A stretch of 64,000 nucleotides of DNA. It comes from Moraxella osloensis. GTDB lineage: Bacteria > Pseudomonadota > Gammaproteobacteria > Pseudomonadales > Moraxellaceae. The position numbers were made by a program, and so were the translations under genes. The number at the start of each line of letters is the position of its first letter. The first letter of the stretch is position 1. Shown here one piece after another: positions 45,912 through 54,657 of the stretch. The stretch lies in contig NZ_CP047226.1 of assembly GCF_009867135.1 (NCBI RefSeq), positions 1,426,001-1,490,000 of the forward strand. The letters run 5' to 3'. Under the pieces are notes generated by a model, which saw nothing but the letters and a program-made list of their open reading frames with translations, had not been told where the DNA came from and made no database searches.

Positions 45912-47060
45912 TTAGTCATCGGGTAAAAATTGTTGCAGCACTTGGTTTAAAAATAAAAACCCTTGCGCTGTGCAGTGGATATGGTCAGCGCTTAACTCAA
46001 CCAAACCCCGATTGTGTAGTTGTATCAATTGTGGCTCAATGACTGACCATGCCAAGCCTGTTCTCTGCGTCCAAAACTGTTTGGGTACGCCATTTTTTAG
46101 CCGCAGCCCATTCATCATAAATTCAAACGGTAAATCAGACGGCTCGATGGCTTGCCAACCTATCGCCGACTGATTAACCCTATAATCTTTTGGCGAGCGG
46201 GATTTACTAAACCGGTAAATGCCATCAGGCCGCGTGACTTTGCCATGCGCGCCTGCCCCAATCGCCAGATAATCGCCAAACTGCCAATAGTTGAGATTAT
46301 GCTGACTGGGCTGAAAATCCGCCTGCCTTGACCATGCGGACACTTCGTATTGTACAAATCCATTGGCTTGCAACAGCTCGGCGCCTTGCTCAAAAATATC
46401 CACCAATATCTCGTCATCGGGCAAAATCGGCGTATTGCGATAAAACACGGTATTGGGCTCAATGGTGAGCTGATACCACGAAATATGCGAAACACCCAAA
46501 TCAATCGCTTGCTGCAAATCGCTCAGGGCGTCTGTCAGTGTTTGGTTGGGCAAGCCATGCATTAAGTCGACATTTAACTTTTTAAACCCTGCTTGCTGGG
46601 CATTGGCAATGGCTAAAAGCGCTTGCTGCGGGTTATGAATCCGCCCCAAGGCAGCAAGTTTTTGGGTTTGAAAACTTTGTACGCCAAGCGACAACCGATT
46701 GATACCCACCGCTAAATACTCATGAAATGGCGCATGCTCCACGGTGGCAGGATTGGCTTCCATGGTGATTTCACAATCGTGAGTCAGTGTTAACTGAGCA
46801 TTGATACCCGCAAAAAGCTGCCGATATTGCGCAATCGGCAGTAGCGATGGCGTGCCGCCCCCAATAAAAATGGTGGAAATCTTGCGCCCTTGTACAAAGC
46901 TTAGCTGGGTTTTTAAATCGTCTAACAGTGCATCGACATAGCCTACAAAATCAATCGGTGTACGGCTTTCATGTGAATTAAAATCACAATAAGGGCATTT
47001 TTTAACACACCAAGGAATATGGATATAAAGCGACAAAGGGATAAGGTTTGGATTTGGCAT
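45912..47060 (-). CDS. hemW: Radical SAM haem chaperone HemW
   Basis: 382 residues. The radical SAM cluster is bound by Cys18, Cys22 and Cys25 in IPWCVKKCPYCDFNSH; GGGTPSLL and the HNLNYWQFGDYLAIGAGAHG stretch are typical of HemW. The fourth HemN-specific cysteine is absent, separating it from coproporphyrinogen dehydrogenase. HemW binds haem and delivers it to respiratory proteins. Often next to rdgB; here it precedes tatD on the same strand. Confidence 0.94.
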   Translation of the reverse strand: MPNPNLIPLSLYIHIPWCVKKCPYCDFNSHESRTPIDFVGYVDALLDDLKTQLSFVQGRKISTIFIGGGTPSLLPIAQYRQLFAGINAQLTLTHDCEITMEANPATVEHAPFHEYLAVGINRLSLGVQSFQTQKLAALGRIHNPQQALLAIANAQQAGFKKLNVDLMHGLPNQTLTDALSDLQQAIDLGVSHISWYQLTIEPNTVFYRNTPILPDDEILVDIFEQGAELLQANGFVQYEVSAWSRQADFQPSQHNLNYWQFGDYLAIGAGAHGKVTRPDGIYRFSKSRSPKDYRVNQSAIGWQAIEPSDLPFEFMMNGLRLKNGVPKQFWTQRTGLAWSVIEPQLIQLHNRGLVELSADHIHCTAQGFLFLNQVLQQFLPDD

Positions 47061-47257
47061 TAATCAGTAACTAATTCATTTGATTGATAATTTAACACAC
47101 TATAGCCAGCAATTTTTTGATGATAATCACTACTATTTGGCTATACTTTAAAAAATAACAATGGTAGCATAGCCCAAACTTTTATTTTGATTTTATTTAA
47201 TAATTTATCGCTATTTGTTATCGCTATTTCATCTATTATCAAGGAAGGATTGTCATC

Positions 47258-48328
47258 ATGTCATATAGCCAAGTGCCTGATAAAAAAGCGCCTTGTAAAA
47301 AAGCGTCTTGTAAAAAAGCGTCTTATAAAATAGGCATGCTAACTGCGCTCACCATCGCCCTATCTGCGTGTGGCGGCTCAGGTAGTGAGACTGTCGACAA
47401 TGCCCTAAACGACGCCAATGATAGTTATAAAAATATTGCAGCGGATGTGCGCGATGCCTACAAAAAAGTCGAGGATAAATTAACCAATAAAGAAAAAAGC
47501 ATGGCAGAGATTTTACAAAGTATCTTTTTGCCCGAAGACAGCTTAGATAATTTTTTGGACAAAATCACCCCAGAAGGCGGTAAAGGGGGGTTGTATGTTG
47601 GCTATTTTGTAGAAGACAACGACAACGAGCCCAATGATAGCGACCTAGGTGTGGTGTATTTTGATATTGGCAATGATTACGCCGCCTCGGTGTATGGTCA
47701 AATGAGCTATCAACAAAAAACTTGCCAAGACCCAAACACCTTAACCACAGAAAAAATCTCTATTAAAACTGACGAAGCGATCGGTGGTGTGCTGTCTGGC
47801 ACACTCGACCCAGCAGCAAAATTTGATAATACGGTCCTTAAATTTTTACAGTTTGACGAATTAAAAACCTCTGTGGCGGGCATGCCATTTAATGGCGATT
47901 ATGATAGCAATCGCGATTATTGGGATGGTCAATATAGTTATCAGGTCGGTGTCGATTTTGGCAAACAATTATCTGACAATAAAGACGGCTGTGATGTCAA
48001 CTATACCTTAGGCGGCGATGGCGATTTTAAAGTATTGCCACTCACTGCTACTGTCGGCAATTTAGACGTTAACCTCACGGGGACAGGTAGTACCCTAAAC
48101 CTCAATTGGACTGCGCCTGCCAGCACCGCTCGCACGCTTGTCACCCAAATCAACTTGGATAAAGCCACTGACCGCGGTATGGGTTTTGTACGCACCAACC
48201 AATTAACCTATGGCACTACTTTTACACCGTTTGTGGATGCCACCAAAGCCAATTATGCGTTTGTGGTACAAACCTTTGATGCGACCAATAAACTCACAGG
48301 CTATCAAGCCATGATTAAAGCGCTTTAA
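47258..48328 (+). CDS. Lipoprotein of unknown function with N-terminal KKASC repeats
   Basis: 356 residues. The lipoprotein signal core GMLTALTIALSAC ends at the lipidated cysteine near residue 38, followed by GGSGS. The n-region before it is unusually long and has three copies of the five-residue unit KKAPC/KKASC/KKASY, encoded by a 15-bp tandem repeat (47281-47325). After the Cys come a helical stretch (SYKNIAADVRDAYKKVEDKL), an acidic middle and a beta-rich C-terminal half. I recognise no family. AAGGAAGGA precedes the ATG. Own terminator downstream. Confidence 0.7.
   Translation: MSYSQVPDKKAPCKKASCKKASYKIGMLTALTIALSACGGSGSETVDNALNDANDSYKNIAADVRDAYKKVEDKLTNKEKSMAEILQSIFLPEDSLDNFLDKITPEGGKGGLYVGYFVEDNDNEPNDSDLGVVYFDIGNDYAASVYGQMSYQQKTCQDPNTLTTEKISIKTDEAIGGVLSGTLDPAAKFDNTVLKFLQFDELKTSVAGMPFNGDYDSNRDYWDGQYSYQVGVDFGKQLSDNKDGCDVNYTLGGDGDFKVLPLTATVGNLDVNLTGTGSTLNLNWTAPASTARTLVTQINLDKATDRGMGFVRTNQLTYGTTFTPFVDATKANYAFVVQTFDATNKLTGYQAMIKAL
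47281..47325 (+). repeat. 15-bp in-frame tandem repeat, three copies
   Basis: TAAAAAAGCGCCTTG, TAAAAAAGCGTCTTG and TAAAAAAGCGTCTTA; each encodes one five-residue Lys-Lys-Ala-x-x unit. Confidence 0.9.
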
Positions 48329-48340
48329 AAGCTATTGTTG

Positions 48341-48388
48341 AAAAAAAGCCTTTATCAAATGTTGCCACAATTTGATAAAGGCTTTTTT
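48341..48388. terminator. Terminator after the lipoprotein gene
   Basis: A 16-bp stem (48345-48360 with 48370-48385) with a 9-nt loop; A-run before, T-run after. Confidence 0.92.
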
Positions 48389-48422
48389 ATGTTGATACTA
48401 TCACAATCAAACGCTAACTTTT

Positions 48423-48454
48423 TTGACCTGTTAATGTGTTGACCTGTTAAACAA
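48423..48454. repeat. 16-bp tandem duplication upstream of the MATE gene
   Basis: TTGACCTGTTAATGTG is followed directly by TTGACCTGTTAAACAA. Confidence 0.75.
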
Positions 48455-48537
48455 CAAATTAAACAATAAAAAATCATGCCGCAAAATCTGTTAAACTGCC
48501 GCCTTTATTGAATTTTCAACGAATATTTGGTCATTAC

Positions 48538-49908
48538 ATGCTGTCAGCTATTGCTCGTCAAGACTTCAAACAATTATTTGTCTTGACCTTACCTATTTTA
48601 ATCACCCAGATTTGCCAGTCAGGGCTCGCCTTGGTCGATACCTTACTCGCTGGTCAAGTCTCCGCGCTAGATTTATCGGGCGTGGCAATCGGCGCGGGTA
48701 TTTGGATGCCCACGTTTTTGCTGGCGGTTGGTATTTTGCTTGCCACCACGCCATTGATTGGGGAAGCGATTGGTCAGCAGCAACTACAAAAAGTGCCGTT
48801 TATCACCCAACAATCGCTTTGGCTGGCGCTTATCATCGGTATTATAGGGTTTGTAGCGGTTAATCAGCTGCATTATTTGTTTGATTGGATGAAGGTACCG
48901 AAAGATATTCAGCATATCGCGCAAAAATTCTTGTTTGGTATCTCTTTTGGGTTTCCTGCAGTCTGTCTATATACCTCGCTGCGCTGCTACACCGAAAGCT
49001 TAAAACATCCCACCGTGGTCATGGTGATTAGCCTCATTGGTTTGATTTTAAATGTGCCGCTCAGCTATGCGTTTATTCATGGCGTTACCCTCGGTGATAC
49101 TGCGCTAATTCCTGCTATGGGCGGCGCAGGCTGTGGTTTTGCCTCTGGGATTGCGTTATGGATAAATTTATTGATGTTGGTAAGCTATTTGACTTTGAGC
49201 CCCCAGGCAGATTTTTCCAATCAACGGTTTTTTGCCAATTTTGCCGGTATGGATTTTGCTCAGTTGCGTCAGCAATTATCGATTGGCATTCCCATTGGTA
49301 TGTCGATTTTTTTTGAAGTGAGCGCGTTTAGTCTAGCTTCCATTATCATCAGCCCACTGGGTGAAATCGCGGTGGCAAGCCATCAGGTAGCGTTGACGAT
49401 TTCATCGCAGTTATTTATGTTCCCGTTTTCAGTCGCGATGGCGCTCACCATCATGGTGTCAAATCGCTATGGCGCCAAAGATTACCGAGCGCTTAAACGT
49501 ATCAAGCTCATCGGCATTGCCGTAGCCACATCATTTGCGTTGATTAGCATGTTGTTAACTGCCATTTTTCGGCAAACCCTGCCAGCTTTCTTTAGTGAAA
49601 ATCCCCAAGTGATTCAGCAAGCCGCGCTGTTGTTATGGTTTGCCACCGTGTACCAGTTGTTTGATGCCTGGCAGGTCAATTTTGCGGGGATTTTGCGCGG
49701 TATGCAAGATACCACAGTGCCGATGTTTATCACCTTGTTTTGCTATTGGGTGGTGGCGATTCCGCTGGGTACCTATTTGGTACGCCATACTGATATGGGG
49801 GCTAAAGGATTTTGGATTGCGCTGGTTGCAGCGCTGGGATTGGCGTCACTACTGTTAGGGACGCGTTTATTACGTCAGCAAAAACGCTTAAAAATGGCTT
49901 GGCAATAA
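48538..49908 (+). CDS. MATE-family multidrug efflux transporter (NorM-like)
   Basis: 456 residues, twelve transmembrane segments. LPILITQICQSGLALVDTLLAGQVSALDLSGVAIG is the MATE N-terminal signature (in two parts), repeated in the second half as IPIGMSIFFEVSAFSLASIII and SHQVALTISSQLFMFPFSVAMALTI. NorM-type proteins expel cationic drugs using Na+ or H+. The frame opens with TTG at 48508; I choose the first ATG. No Shine-Dalgarno is obvious. An IS element lies 188 nt downstream and appears to have split the terminator the gene shared with cysK. Confidence 0.9.
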   Translation: MLSAIARQDFKQLFVLTLPILITQICQSGLALVDTLLAGQVSALDLSGVAIGAGIWMPTFLLAVGILLATTPLIGEAIGQQQLQKVPFITQQSLWLALIIGIIGFVAVNQLHYLFDWMKVPKDIQHIAQKFLFGISFGFPAVCLYTSLRCYTESLKHPTVVMVISLIGLILNVPLSYAFIHGVTLGDTALIPAMGGAGCGFASGIALWINLLMLVSYLTLSPQADFSNQRFFANFAGMDFAQLRQQLSIGIPIGMSIFFEVSAFSLASIIISPLGEIAVASHQVALTISSQLFMFPFSVAMALTIMVSNRYGAKDYRALKRIKLIGIAVATSFALISMLLTAIFRQTLPAFFSENPQVIQQAALLLWFATVYQLFDAWQVNFAGILRGMQDTTVPMFITLFCYWVVAIPLGTYLVRHTDMGAKGFWIALVAALGLASLLLGTRLLRQQKRLKMAWQ

Positions 49909-50096
49909 AAATAAGTCGGTAATAAAAACCACTTAAAAAAAATGACTGGCAATGATTAGCAAATTCGCTTAGGCTATTTATTGTGGGTTATTCGTTATGA
50001 GTCATGAGTTGATGACCATGTCTGGGGTATTCAACCGATGATTTTTCTAGATATTTTAAATTAAAAATAAAGTAAAAATAAATTAAAAAAGGGCTA

Positions 50097-50939
50097 GGGC
50101 GTGTCCCTAATTTGAATAAGCCCAAAAGAGCCCTATTTTAACCCTATATTCCAGTAAAATATAGGCAAACACAAACAATGGCGAGAACCGCAATAACTGA
50201 CAACATATGGGAACAATTACAAACAACCATGAAAGCGCACGGCTGTCATCAATGGAAGAACGACCGTACTGTTATGGAAGCCATACTATGGAAGCTAAGA
50301 ACAGGTGCACCATGGCGAGACATACCTATTGAGCTAGGGTCATGGAAAACCGCCTATAACCGCTTTAACCGATGGTCTAAAAAAGGCTTGTGGCAGAATT
50401 TTTTTTTGATCTACGAAAAGAAATTGACAAAGAATGGGTATTCATCGACGGAAGTTATGTACGGTGTCATCAACATGCAAGTGGAGCTCGGCGTGGTTTC
50501 GATAGAGCAATTGGACAAAGCCGTGGCGGAAACACGACAAAAATACACCTATGTGTGGACTCGCATGGAAATCCGCTCGATTTTAAAGTCACTGGGGGTA
50601 ACGTGCATGACAGTCAAGTTGCAAACGACTTGATAGAAGTCATACAAGAAGCTCAATATTTTATCGCTGACAAAGGGTATGACTCGCAAGAAATCAGAGA
50701 TAAAGCGATAGAACACGGTATGAAAGCTATTATACCAAAGCGTAAAAATGCCAAGCAACCTAACCCTGATTTTGATAGCTACCTTTATAAATTACGCCAC
50801 TTAGTCGAGAATGCATTTGCACGATTAAAGCAGTTTCGTAGTATTGCTACTCGCTATGAGAAATTAGCTCGTAATTTTAAATCGATGCTTTACTTGGCTT
50901 GCTCTATTATTCATGCTAAGTTAAATTGAGGACACGCCC
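50097..50939 (+). mobile_element. IS5-family (IS427-like) insertion sequence, 843 bp
   Basis: Terminal inverted repeats of 19 bp match at 16 positions: GGGCGTGTCCCTAATTTGA at 50097-50115 and the complement of 50921-50939. A TA dinucleotide on each side (50095-50096 and 50940-50941) is the target duplication, in a CTAA context, as expected for the group's YTAR target. It holds one transposase gene in two overlapping frames. Both ends and the catalytic residues look intact, so it may be active. No second copy lies in the window. Confidence 0.93.
50178..50929 (+). CDS. IS5-family transposase, made by -1 frameshift
   Basis: The first frame (50178 onward) gives the N-terminal DUF4096-type domain (WRDIPIELGSWKTAYNRFNRW). 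At a run of nine T (50399-50407) the product must slip back one base into the second frame, which continues to 50929 with the DDE core: DGSYVRCHQHASG, ADKGYDS and the glutamate in HLVENAFARLKQFRSIATRYEK. The first frame alone continues to 50633 without transposase similarity. The fused protein would be about 250 residues, normal for the group. Programmed frameshifting is known in IS427-type elements; a true mutation is the alternative. Confidence 0.88.
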
Positions 50940-50975
50940 TAACTAACGCCCTTTTTTATCATTAATTAAAGTTTG

Positions 50976-51992
50976 TTAATTAAAGTTCTCGCCAGTGAAG
51001 ATACCATCAAATAGCACACTCGATAAATAACGCTCACCACTGTCTGGCAAAATAACCACAATGGTTTTGCCTTGCATCTCAGCGCGGCTTGCTAGTTGAT
51101 AAGCCGCTTGCAGCGCTGCACCGCAAGAGATACCACATAAAATACCTTCTTGTGTCATCGCCCGTCTTGCCCATGCAATCGCATCATCGCCAGTTACCGT
51201 GATAACTTCATCAAGCAAATCAAGCGCAAGATTTTTTGGGATAAAGTTGGCGCCAATCCCTTGGATTTTATGGGGACCTGGGGTGATGGGTTTGCCTTCA
51301 CGCGTCTGGGTAATAATCGGTGATTCCGCAGGCTCAACCGCGACGGTATAAAGCGGCTGGTTTTTGATTTGTTTAAAATAACGGGCGATACCTGAAATCG
51401 TCCCGCCTGTACCCACGCCTGCAACTAGCGCATCGACCTTACCCGCGGTGGCATTAAAAATCTCAGGTGCGGTGGTTTTGACATGGGTGTCTGGGTTGGC
51501 AGGGTTATCAAACTGTTGTGGCAAAAAGTATTCGCCAGGATGGTTGTCATGGATTTCTTGCGCAGCTTCCACCGCGCCTTTCATACCTAGCGAAGGCTCA
51601 GTGAGCACCAAATGTGCGCCCAAGGCGGCAAGCACTTTACGGCGCTCCATACTCATCGAAGCTGGCATGGTCAGCGTGATTTTATACCCTTTGGCTGCTG
51701 CCACAAACGCCAGCGCAATCCCCGTGTTACCGCTGGTCGGCTCGATGATTTGCATACCCGGCTTTAATAACCCTGCTTGTTCGGCGGCTTGCACCATGCC
51801 CGCACCGATTCGGCATTTGACCGAAAACGCCGGGTTACGTGACTCAATCTTGGCAAGCACGGTCACCCCCTGCGGCATGATATGATTAAGACGCACCAGC
51901 GGCGTGTTACCAATAGCATCGGCATTGTTGGCATATACCGCTGTACCAAGGTTGGCGGGTGCGGTGTAGTGATCATCAGGTTGTTGTAGCAT
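50976..51992 (-). CDS. cysK: Cysteine synthase A (O-acetylserine sulfhydrylase)
   Basis: 338 residues, fold-type II PLP enzyme. The PLP lysine is in [11 protein letters not shown], the substrate loop is [12 protein letters not shown], and [10 protein letters not shown] holds the phosphate. It converts O-acetylserine and sulphide to cysteine, downstream of CysE. About 17 extra residues precede the usual start. GGGAA lies before the ATG. It is convergent with the IS and the MATE gene and seems to have lost its terminator to the insertion. Confidence 0.94.
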   Translation of the reverse strand: MLQQPDDHYTAPANLGTAVYANNADAIGNTPLVRLNHIMPQGVTVLAKIESRNPAFSVKCRIGAGMVQAAEQAGLLKPGMQIIEPTSGNTGIALAFVAAAKGYKITLTMPASMSMERRKVLAALGAHLVLTEPSLGMKGAVEAAQEIHDNHPGEYFLPQQFDNPANPDTHVKTTAPEIFNATAGKVDALVAGVGTGGTISGIARYFKQIKNQPLYTVAVEPAESPIITQTREGKPITPGPHKIQGIGANFIPKNLALDLLDEVITVTGDDAIAWARRAMTQEGILCGISCGAALQAAYQLASRAEMQGKTIVVILPDSGERYLSSVLFDGIFTGENFN

Positions 51993-52106
51993 AGGTATTC
52001 CCTTTTTTTTGAGGTATTGTTGAATGATTTTACGGCAGTGATTTTGCGGTGTCTAACGCCATTTGGTAAATTCCATATATCAAAAAGCATTAACACGCGG
52101 GGCTAT

Positions 52107-52145
52107 AACACAAGGCTGTAACACGAAGCCGTAACACGGTGCTAT
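52107..52145. repeat. 13-bp tandem repeat, three copies
   Basis: AACACAAGGCTGT, AACACGAAGCCGT and AACACGGTGCTAT, preceded by a diverged 15-bp relative at 52092. It lies between the cysK start and the LysR gene's stop. Confidence 0.75.
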
Positions 52146-52191
52146 AAAAAGGTTTATCAACTGTTTATAGCCTGTCGATTAAACTTTCCTA

Positions 52192-53091
52192 TTAAACTGT
52201 ATTATTAGCTTGGCGCTGTACTACGTTTAGCCAAGCTTGCATCGCTGGGGTCAGCGGTCGGTGTTTTCGCCATGCCATCACCATTTGCCAAGTCAAATTG
52301 GGCTGGACGAGCGGCAGACAAACTAGCTGTTTGTCATCGAGCTTATCGGTGTAATATTTGGGCAGTAGCGTCACCCCCATGTTTTTTTTCAACAAGGTTG
52401 TCAATAGTTGCCATTGGTTGGTGTGGCAAACGATATTGGGTTCAAAGCCGAGTTTTTGGCATTCTTCGACAATCATTGAGGTAAATGACGAATGGGACGC
52501 AAACAACATCAACGACGCATTTTTTAAAGATTTTAAAGTCACTTGTTTGATGTTATTGCCCATATGCTGCCGGTGTGCCACCATCATAATGGGATAATCG
52601 CATACCGGAATATAATCAAAGTCCGCTTCAATCGGTTGCATCAAGGTACACACATCAAGCGTATCATCGAGCAAGGCTTGTTTTAACAACTCTGCGCCAT
52701 CTTCTAGCAACGACAGGTCAATATGGCGATGGGTTTGATAAAACTCAAAAATCGCATCGCTCAACAACTCACCCCCGAGCGGTGACAACCCTAGCCGCAG
52801 CTGCCCGCGATCCATTTGCTGATATTGTGTCACCGTCTGCTCAAGGTAGCCGACATGTTGTAACACCGTCTGCGCCTGCTCATATACCAATGCGCCAATT
52901 TCGGTCAGCGCAATATCCCGCTTGCGGCTCATCAGTTGCTTATCAAAGAGCGCAACTCCCAGCGTATCTTCCAAATTAGAAATGGCTTTGGTCACTGTTG
53001 GCTGCGTCAAACTCAATGTATCGGCAGCATGAGAAAATCCGCCGGTCTTCACCACAGTGATAAAGCATTGAAGTTGTTTTAAGGTCATCAT
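52192..53091 (-). CDS. LysR-family regulator, probably CidR-like
   Basis: 299 residues from the chosen start. MTLKQLQCFITVVKTGGFSHAADTLSLTQPTVTKAISNLE is the LysR winged-helix head (read in parts); the rest is the substrate-binding domain. The frame is open 46 codons further upstream, but that part is AT-rich promoter DNA and family members begin at MTLKQL. It is divergent from lrgA-lrgB; CidR, a LysR regulator, controls cidABC in Bacillus and Staphylococcus, so by position it probably regulates the pair. A 16-bp direct repeat lies between them. Confidence 0.85.
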   Translation of the reverse strand: MMTLKQLQCFITVVKTGGFSHAADTLSLTQPTVTKAISNLEDTLGVALFDKQLMSRKRDIALTEIGALVYEQAQTVLQHVGYLEQTVTQYQQMDRGQLRLGLSPLGGELLSDAIFEFYQTHRHIDLSLLEDGAELLKQALLDDTLDVCTLMQPIEADFDYIPVCDYPIMMVAHRQHMGNNIKQVTLKSLKNASLMLFASHSSFTSMIVEECQKLGFEPNIVCHTNQWQLLTTLLKKNMGVTLLPKYYTDKLDDKQLVCLPLVQPNLTWQMVMAWRKHRPLTPAMQAWLNVVQRQANNTV

Positions 53092-53113
53092 GTTTTTGCA
53101 CTGCCCAAAATAA

Positions 53114-53158
53114 TTTTGTAGCTTTATAGTATTATAGCTCTGTTTTGTAGCTTTATAG
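53114..53158. promoter_or_regulatory. Direct repeat upstream of lrgA and the LysR gene (possible operator)
   Basis: TTTTGTAGCTTTATAG occurs at 53114-53129 and again at 53143-53158, 29 bp apart (nearly three helical turns), in the divergent control region. Confidence 0.4.
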
Positions 53159-53249
53159 ATTTTACGCATAATTTTAAAAATATTATTCATATTTTTTGTT
53201 AATGGGTTTTTTATACTAGATATCATCAATTGTTGATGACTGGTTTACC

Positions 53250-53738
53250 ATGAAACGCGCTATGAATCTTCCGACTTTTCAGCAGCTATTACCCCATAAA
53301 CTGCTACGCCATAAACTGTTACCCCATAAAATAGACTCGATGTTACAACAGCCACTGGTCAAAATTTTACTGCAAATCACCCTCATTGGTGTGGTATGGG
53401 GTGCGGCTGACATCCTCAAAGAATTATTTAACCTACCTATGTCATCTGGCATCGTAGGGCTGTTTTTGATGCTGGGATTACTATTGACTGGGGTCATTAA
53501 ACTCAACTGGGTCAATGTCGGCGCGAAGTTTATCTTGGGTGAGTTGGTGCTGTTATTTATTCCGCTGATGATGTCGATTACCCAATATCAGCAGTTATTT
53601 TTTGCTAAAGGTTGGCAGCTGATGATTACCATTGTCGTGAGTACGGCATTGGTGATGCTAAGCTCTGCCATCACTTTTATGCTAGGCAATCGTGTGAAAC
53701 GCGCGTTATATCGCCGCACGCACCATGCACATCAATAA
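53250..53738 (+). CDS. CidA/LrgA family holin-like membrane protein
   Basis: 162 residues. Four transmembrane segments follow a 35-residue head; GVVWGAADILKELFNLPMSSGIVGLFLML is the CidA/LrgA signature (PxPxxVxGM in its usual form). In Staphylococcus, CidA and LrgA have opposite effects on murein hydrolase activity and cell lysis; in others they take up pyruvate. The head contains three five-residue units LLPHK/LLRHK/LLPHK from a 15-bp tandem repeat, so the true start might be the later Met at 'MLQQPLVKI' (53340). lrgB follows by 58 nt. Confidence 0.85.
   Translation: MKRAMNLPTFQQLLPHKLLRHKLLPHKIDSMLQQPLVKILLQITLIGVVWGAADILKELFNLPMSSGIVGLFLMLGLLLTGVIKLNWVNVGAKFILGELVLLFIPLMMSITQYQQLFFAKGWQLMITIVVSTALVMLSSAITFMLGNRVKRALYRRTHHAHQ
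53286..53330 (+). repeat. 15-bp in-frame tandem repeat, three copies
   Basis: CTATTACCCCATAAA, CTGCTACGCCATAAA and CTGTTACCCCATAAA code for LLPHK-LLRHK-LLPHK in the LrgA-like head. Confidence 0.88.
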
Positions 53739-53796
53739 TCAAACTTATCACGACTCATATATTATTAATCATTAATCATACCAATCGTAATTTACT

Positions 53797-54486
53797 ATGA
53801 ATATTATCTCTATCGGCTGTTTACTTTGGACTATCTTGGCGTATATTTTAGCAAAGCGGGTGTATGCCCGTTTCCCAAAATTTTGGCTCAATCCTGCCAT
53901 CACGGTGGCGACGGTAACGATTGTATTGATGATTGTGCTTGGGATTTCTTATCAAACCTATTTTGCCGATACCGCTTGGATTGTTGAGTTGTTGGGCCCT
54001 GCAACCGTGGCATTTGCCATACCGATTTATCAGTATCGTCAATTGATTTACCGCTATGCTGCCGTGCTTGCGGTGTCGATTGTGGTGGGCATGTTGGTGG
54101 GTATTGCTAGCATCATGGTGTTTGCTCGTGTGTTTAAATTTGATGCCACCCTCACCTACAGCTTAATGGCACGGTCAATTTCTACCCCATTTGCGATTGA
54201 TTTGGCGCAGCAGATTCATGGCTCAGCGGCGCTCGTATCGCTATTTACCTTAATTACTGGGGTGGTCGGCATGGTGATTGGCGATATGGTACTGGCCTGG
54301 TCAAAAATTCGTTTTCATCTTGCCCACGGCGTGGCATTGGGTAATGCGTCGCATGGTTTTGGTACCGCAAGAGCCAGTCAGCACCATGAAAGCGAAGGCG
54401 TGATTGCCAGTCTGACGATGGTATTAGCAGGGTTATTTATGGTATTTTTTGGCCCTGCGCTGATTCATTTAATGACGGCCATTTAA
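53797..54486 (+). CDS. CidB/LrgB family membrane protein
   Basis: 229 residues with about seven transmembrane segments. LGPATVAFAIPIYQYR, SISTPFAIDLAQQIHGSAAL and GVALGNASHGFGTARA are the LrgB/CidB hallmarks. It works with the LrgA/CidA protein encoded just upstream, probably in one operon under the divergent LysR regulator. Its TAA stop lies in a 24-bp tandem duplication (54481-54528). Confidence 0.92.
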   Translation: MNIISIGCLLWTILAYILAKRVYARFPKFWLNPAITVATVTIVLMIVLGISYQTYFADTAWIVELLGPATVAFAIPIYQYRQLIYRYAAVLAVSIVVGMLVGIASIMVFARVFKFDATLTYSLMARSISTPFAIDLAQQIHGSAALVSLFTLITGVVGMVIGDMVLAWSKIRFHLAHGVALGNASHGFGTARASQHHESEGVIASLTMVLAGLFMVFFGPALIHLMTAI

Positions 54487-54528
54487 CCCATGCTTTTTTA
54501 AGCTATTTAACACATGCCTTTTAATACC
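54481..54528. repeat. 24-bp tandem duplication across the lrgB stop
   Basis: Positions 54481-54504 and 54505-54528 share most bases (ATTTAACCCATGC.. and ATTTAACACATGC..); the lrgB stop TAA is inside the first copy. Confidence 0.75.
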
Positions 54529-54657
54529 TGCTGTGATTTTACAACACCTCAAAGCTGTCTAGTCATGAAAACTTGCCAAAATGACGTATTAATATTTGCC
54601 AAACAAAATAAAATTAGCGACAATGACCTACCTTTTTTTGGATTGTAGGAAAAAATT

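Larger units (their letters stand above)
50085..50957. terminator. Former bidirectional terminator, split by the IS element
   Basis: AAAAAAGGGC (50085-50094) and GCCCTTTTTT (50948-50957) are perfectly complementary over 10 bp. Without the IS and one TA copy they would enclose an 8-nt loop, TAACTAAC, between the convergent MATE gene and cysK. The element sits in that loop. Confidence 0.7.

Noticed and set aside
50178..50633. A separate 151-residue protein from the first transposase frame
   Set aside because: After about residue 76 it loses likeness to transposases, while the other frame continues the domain; it is the unshifted product at most.
53092..53229. N-terminal extension of the LysR regulator
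   Set aside because: The codons lie in AT-rich promoter DNA with a direct repeat, and LysR proteins start at the helix-turn-helix.
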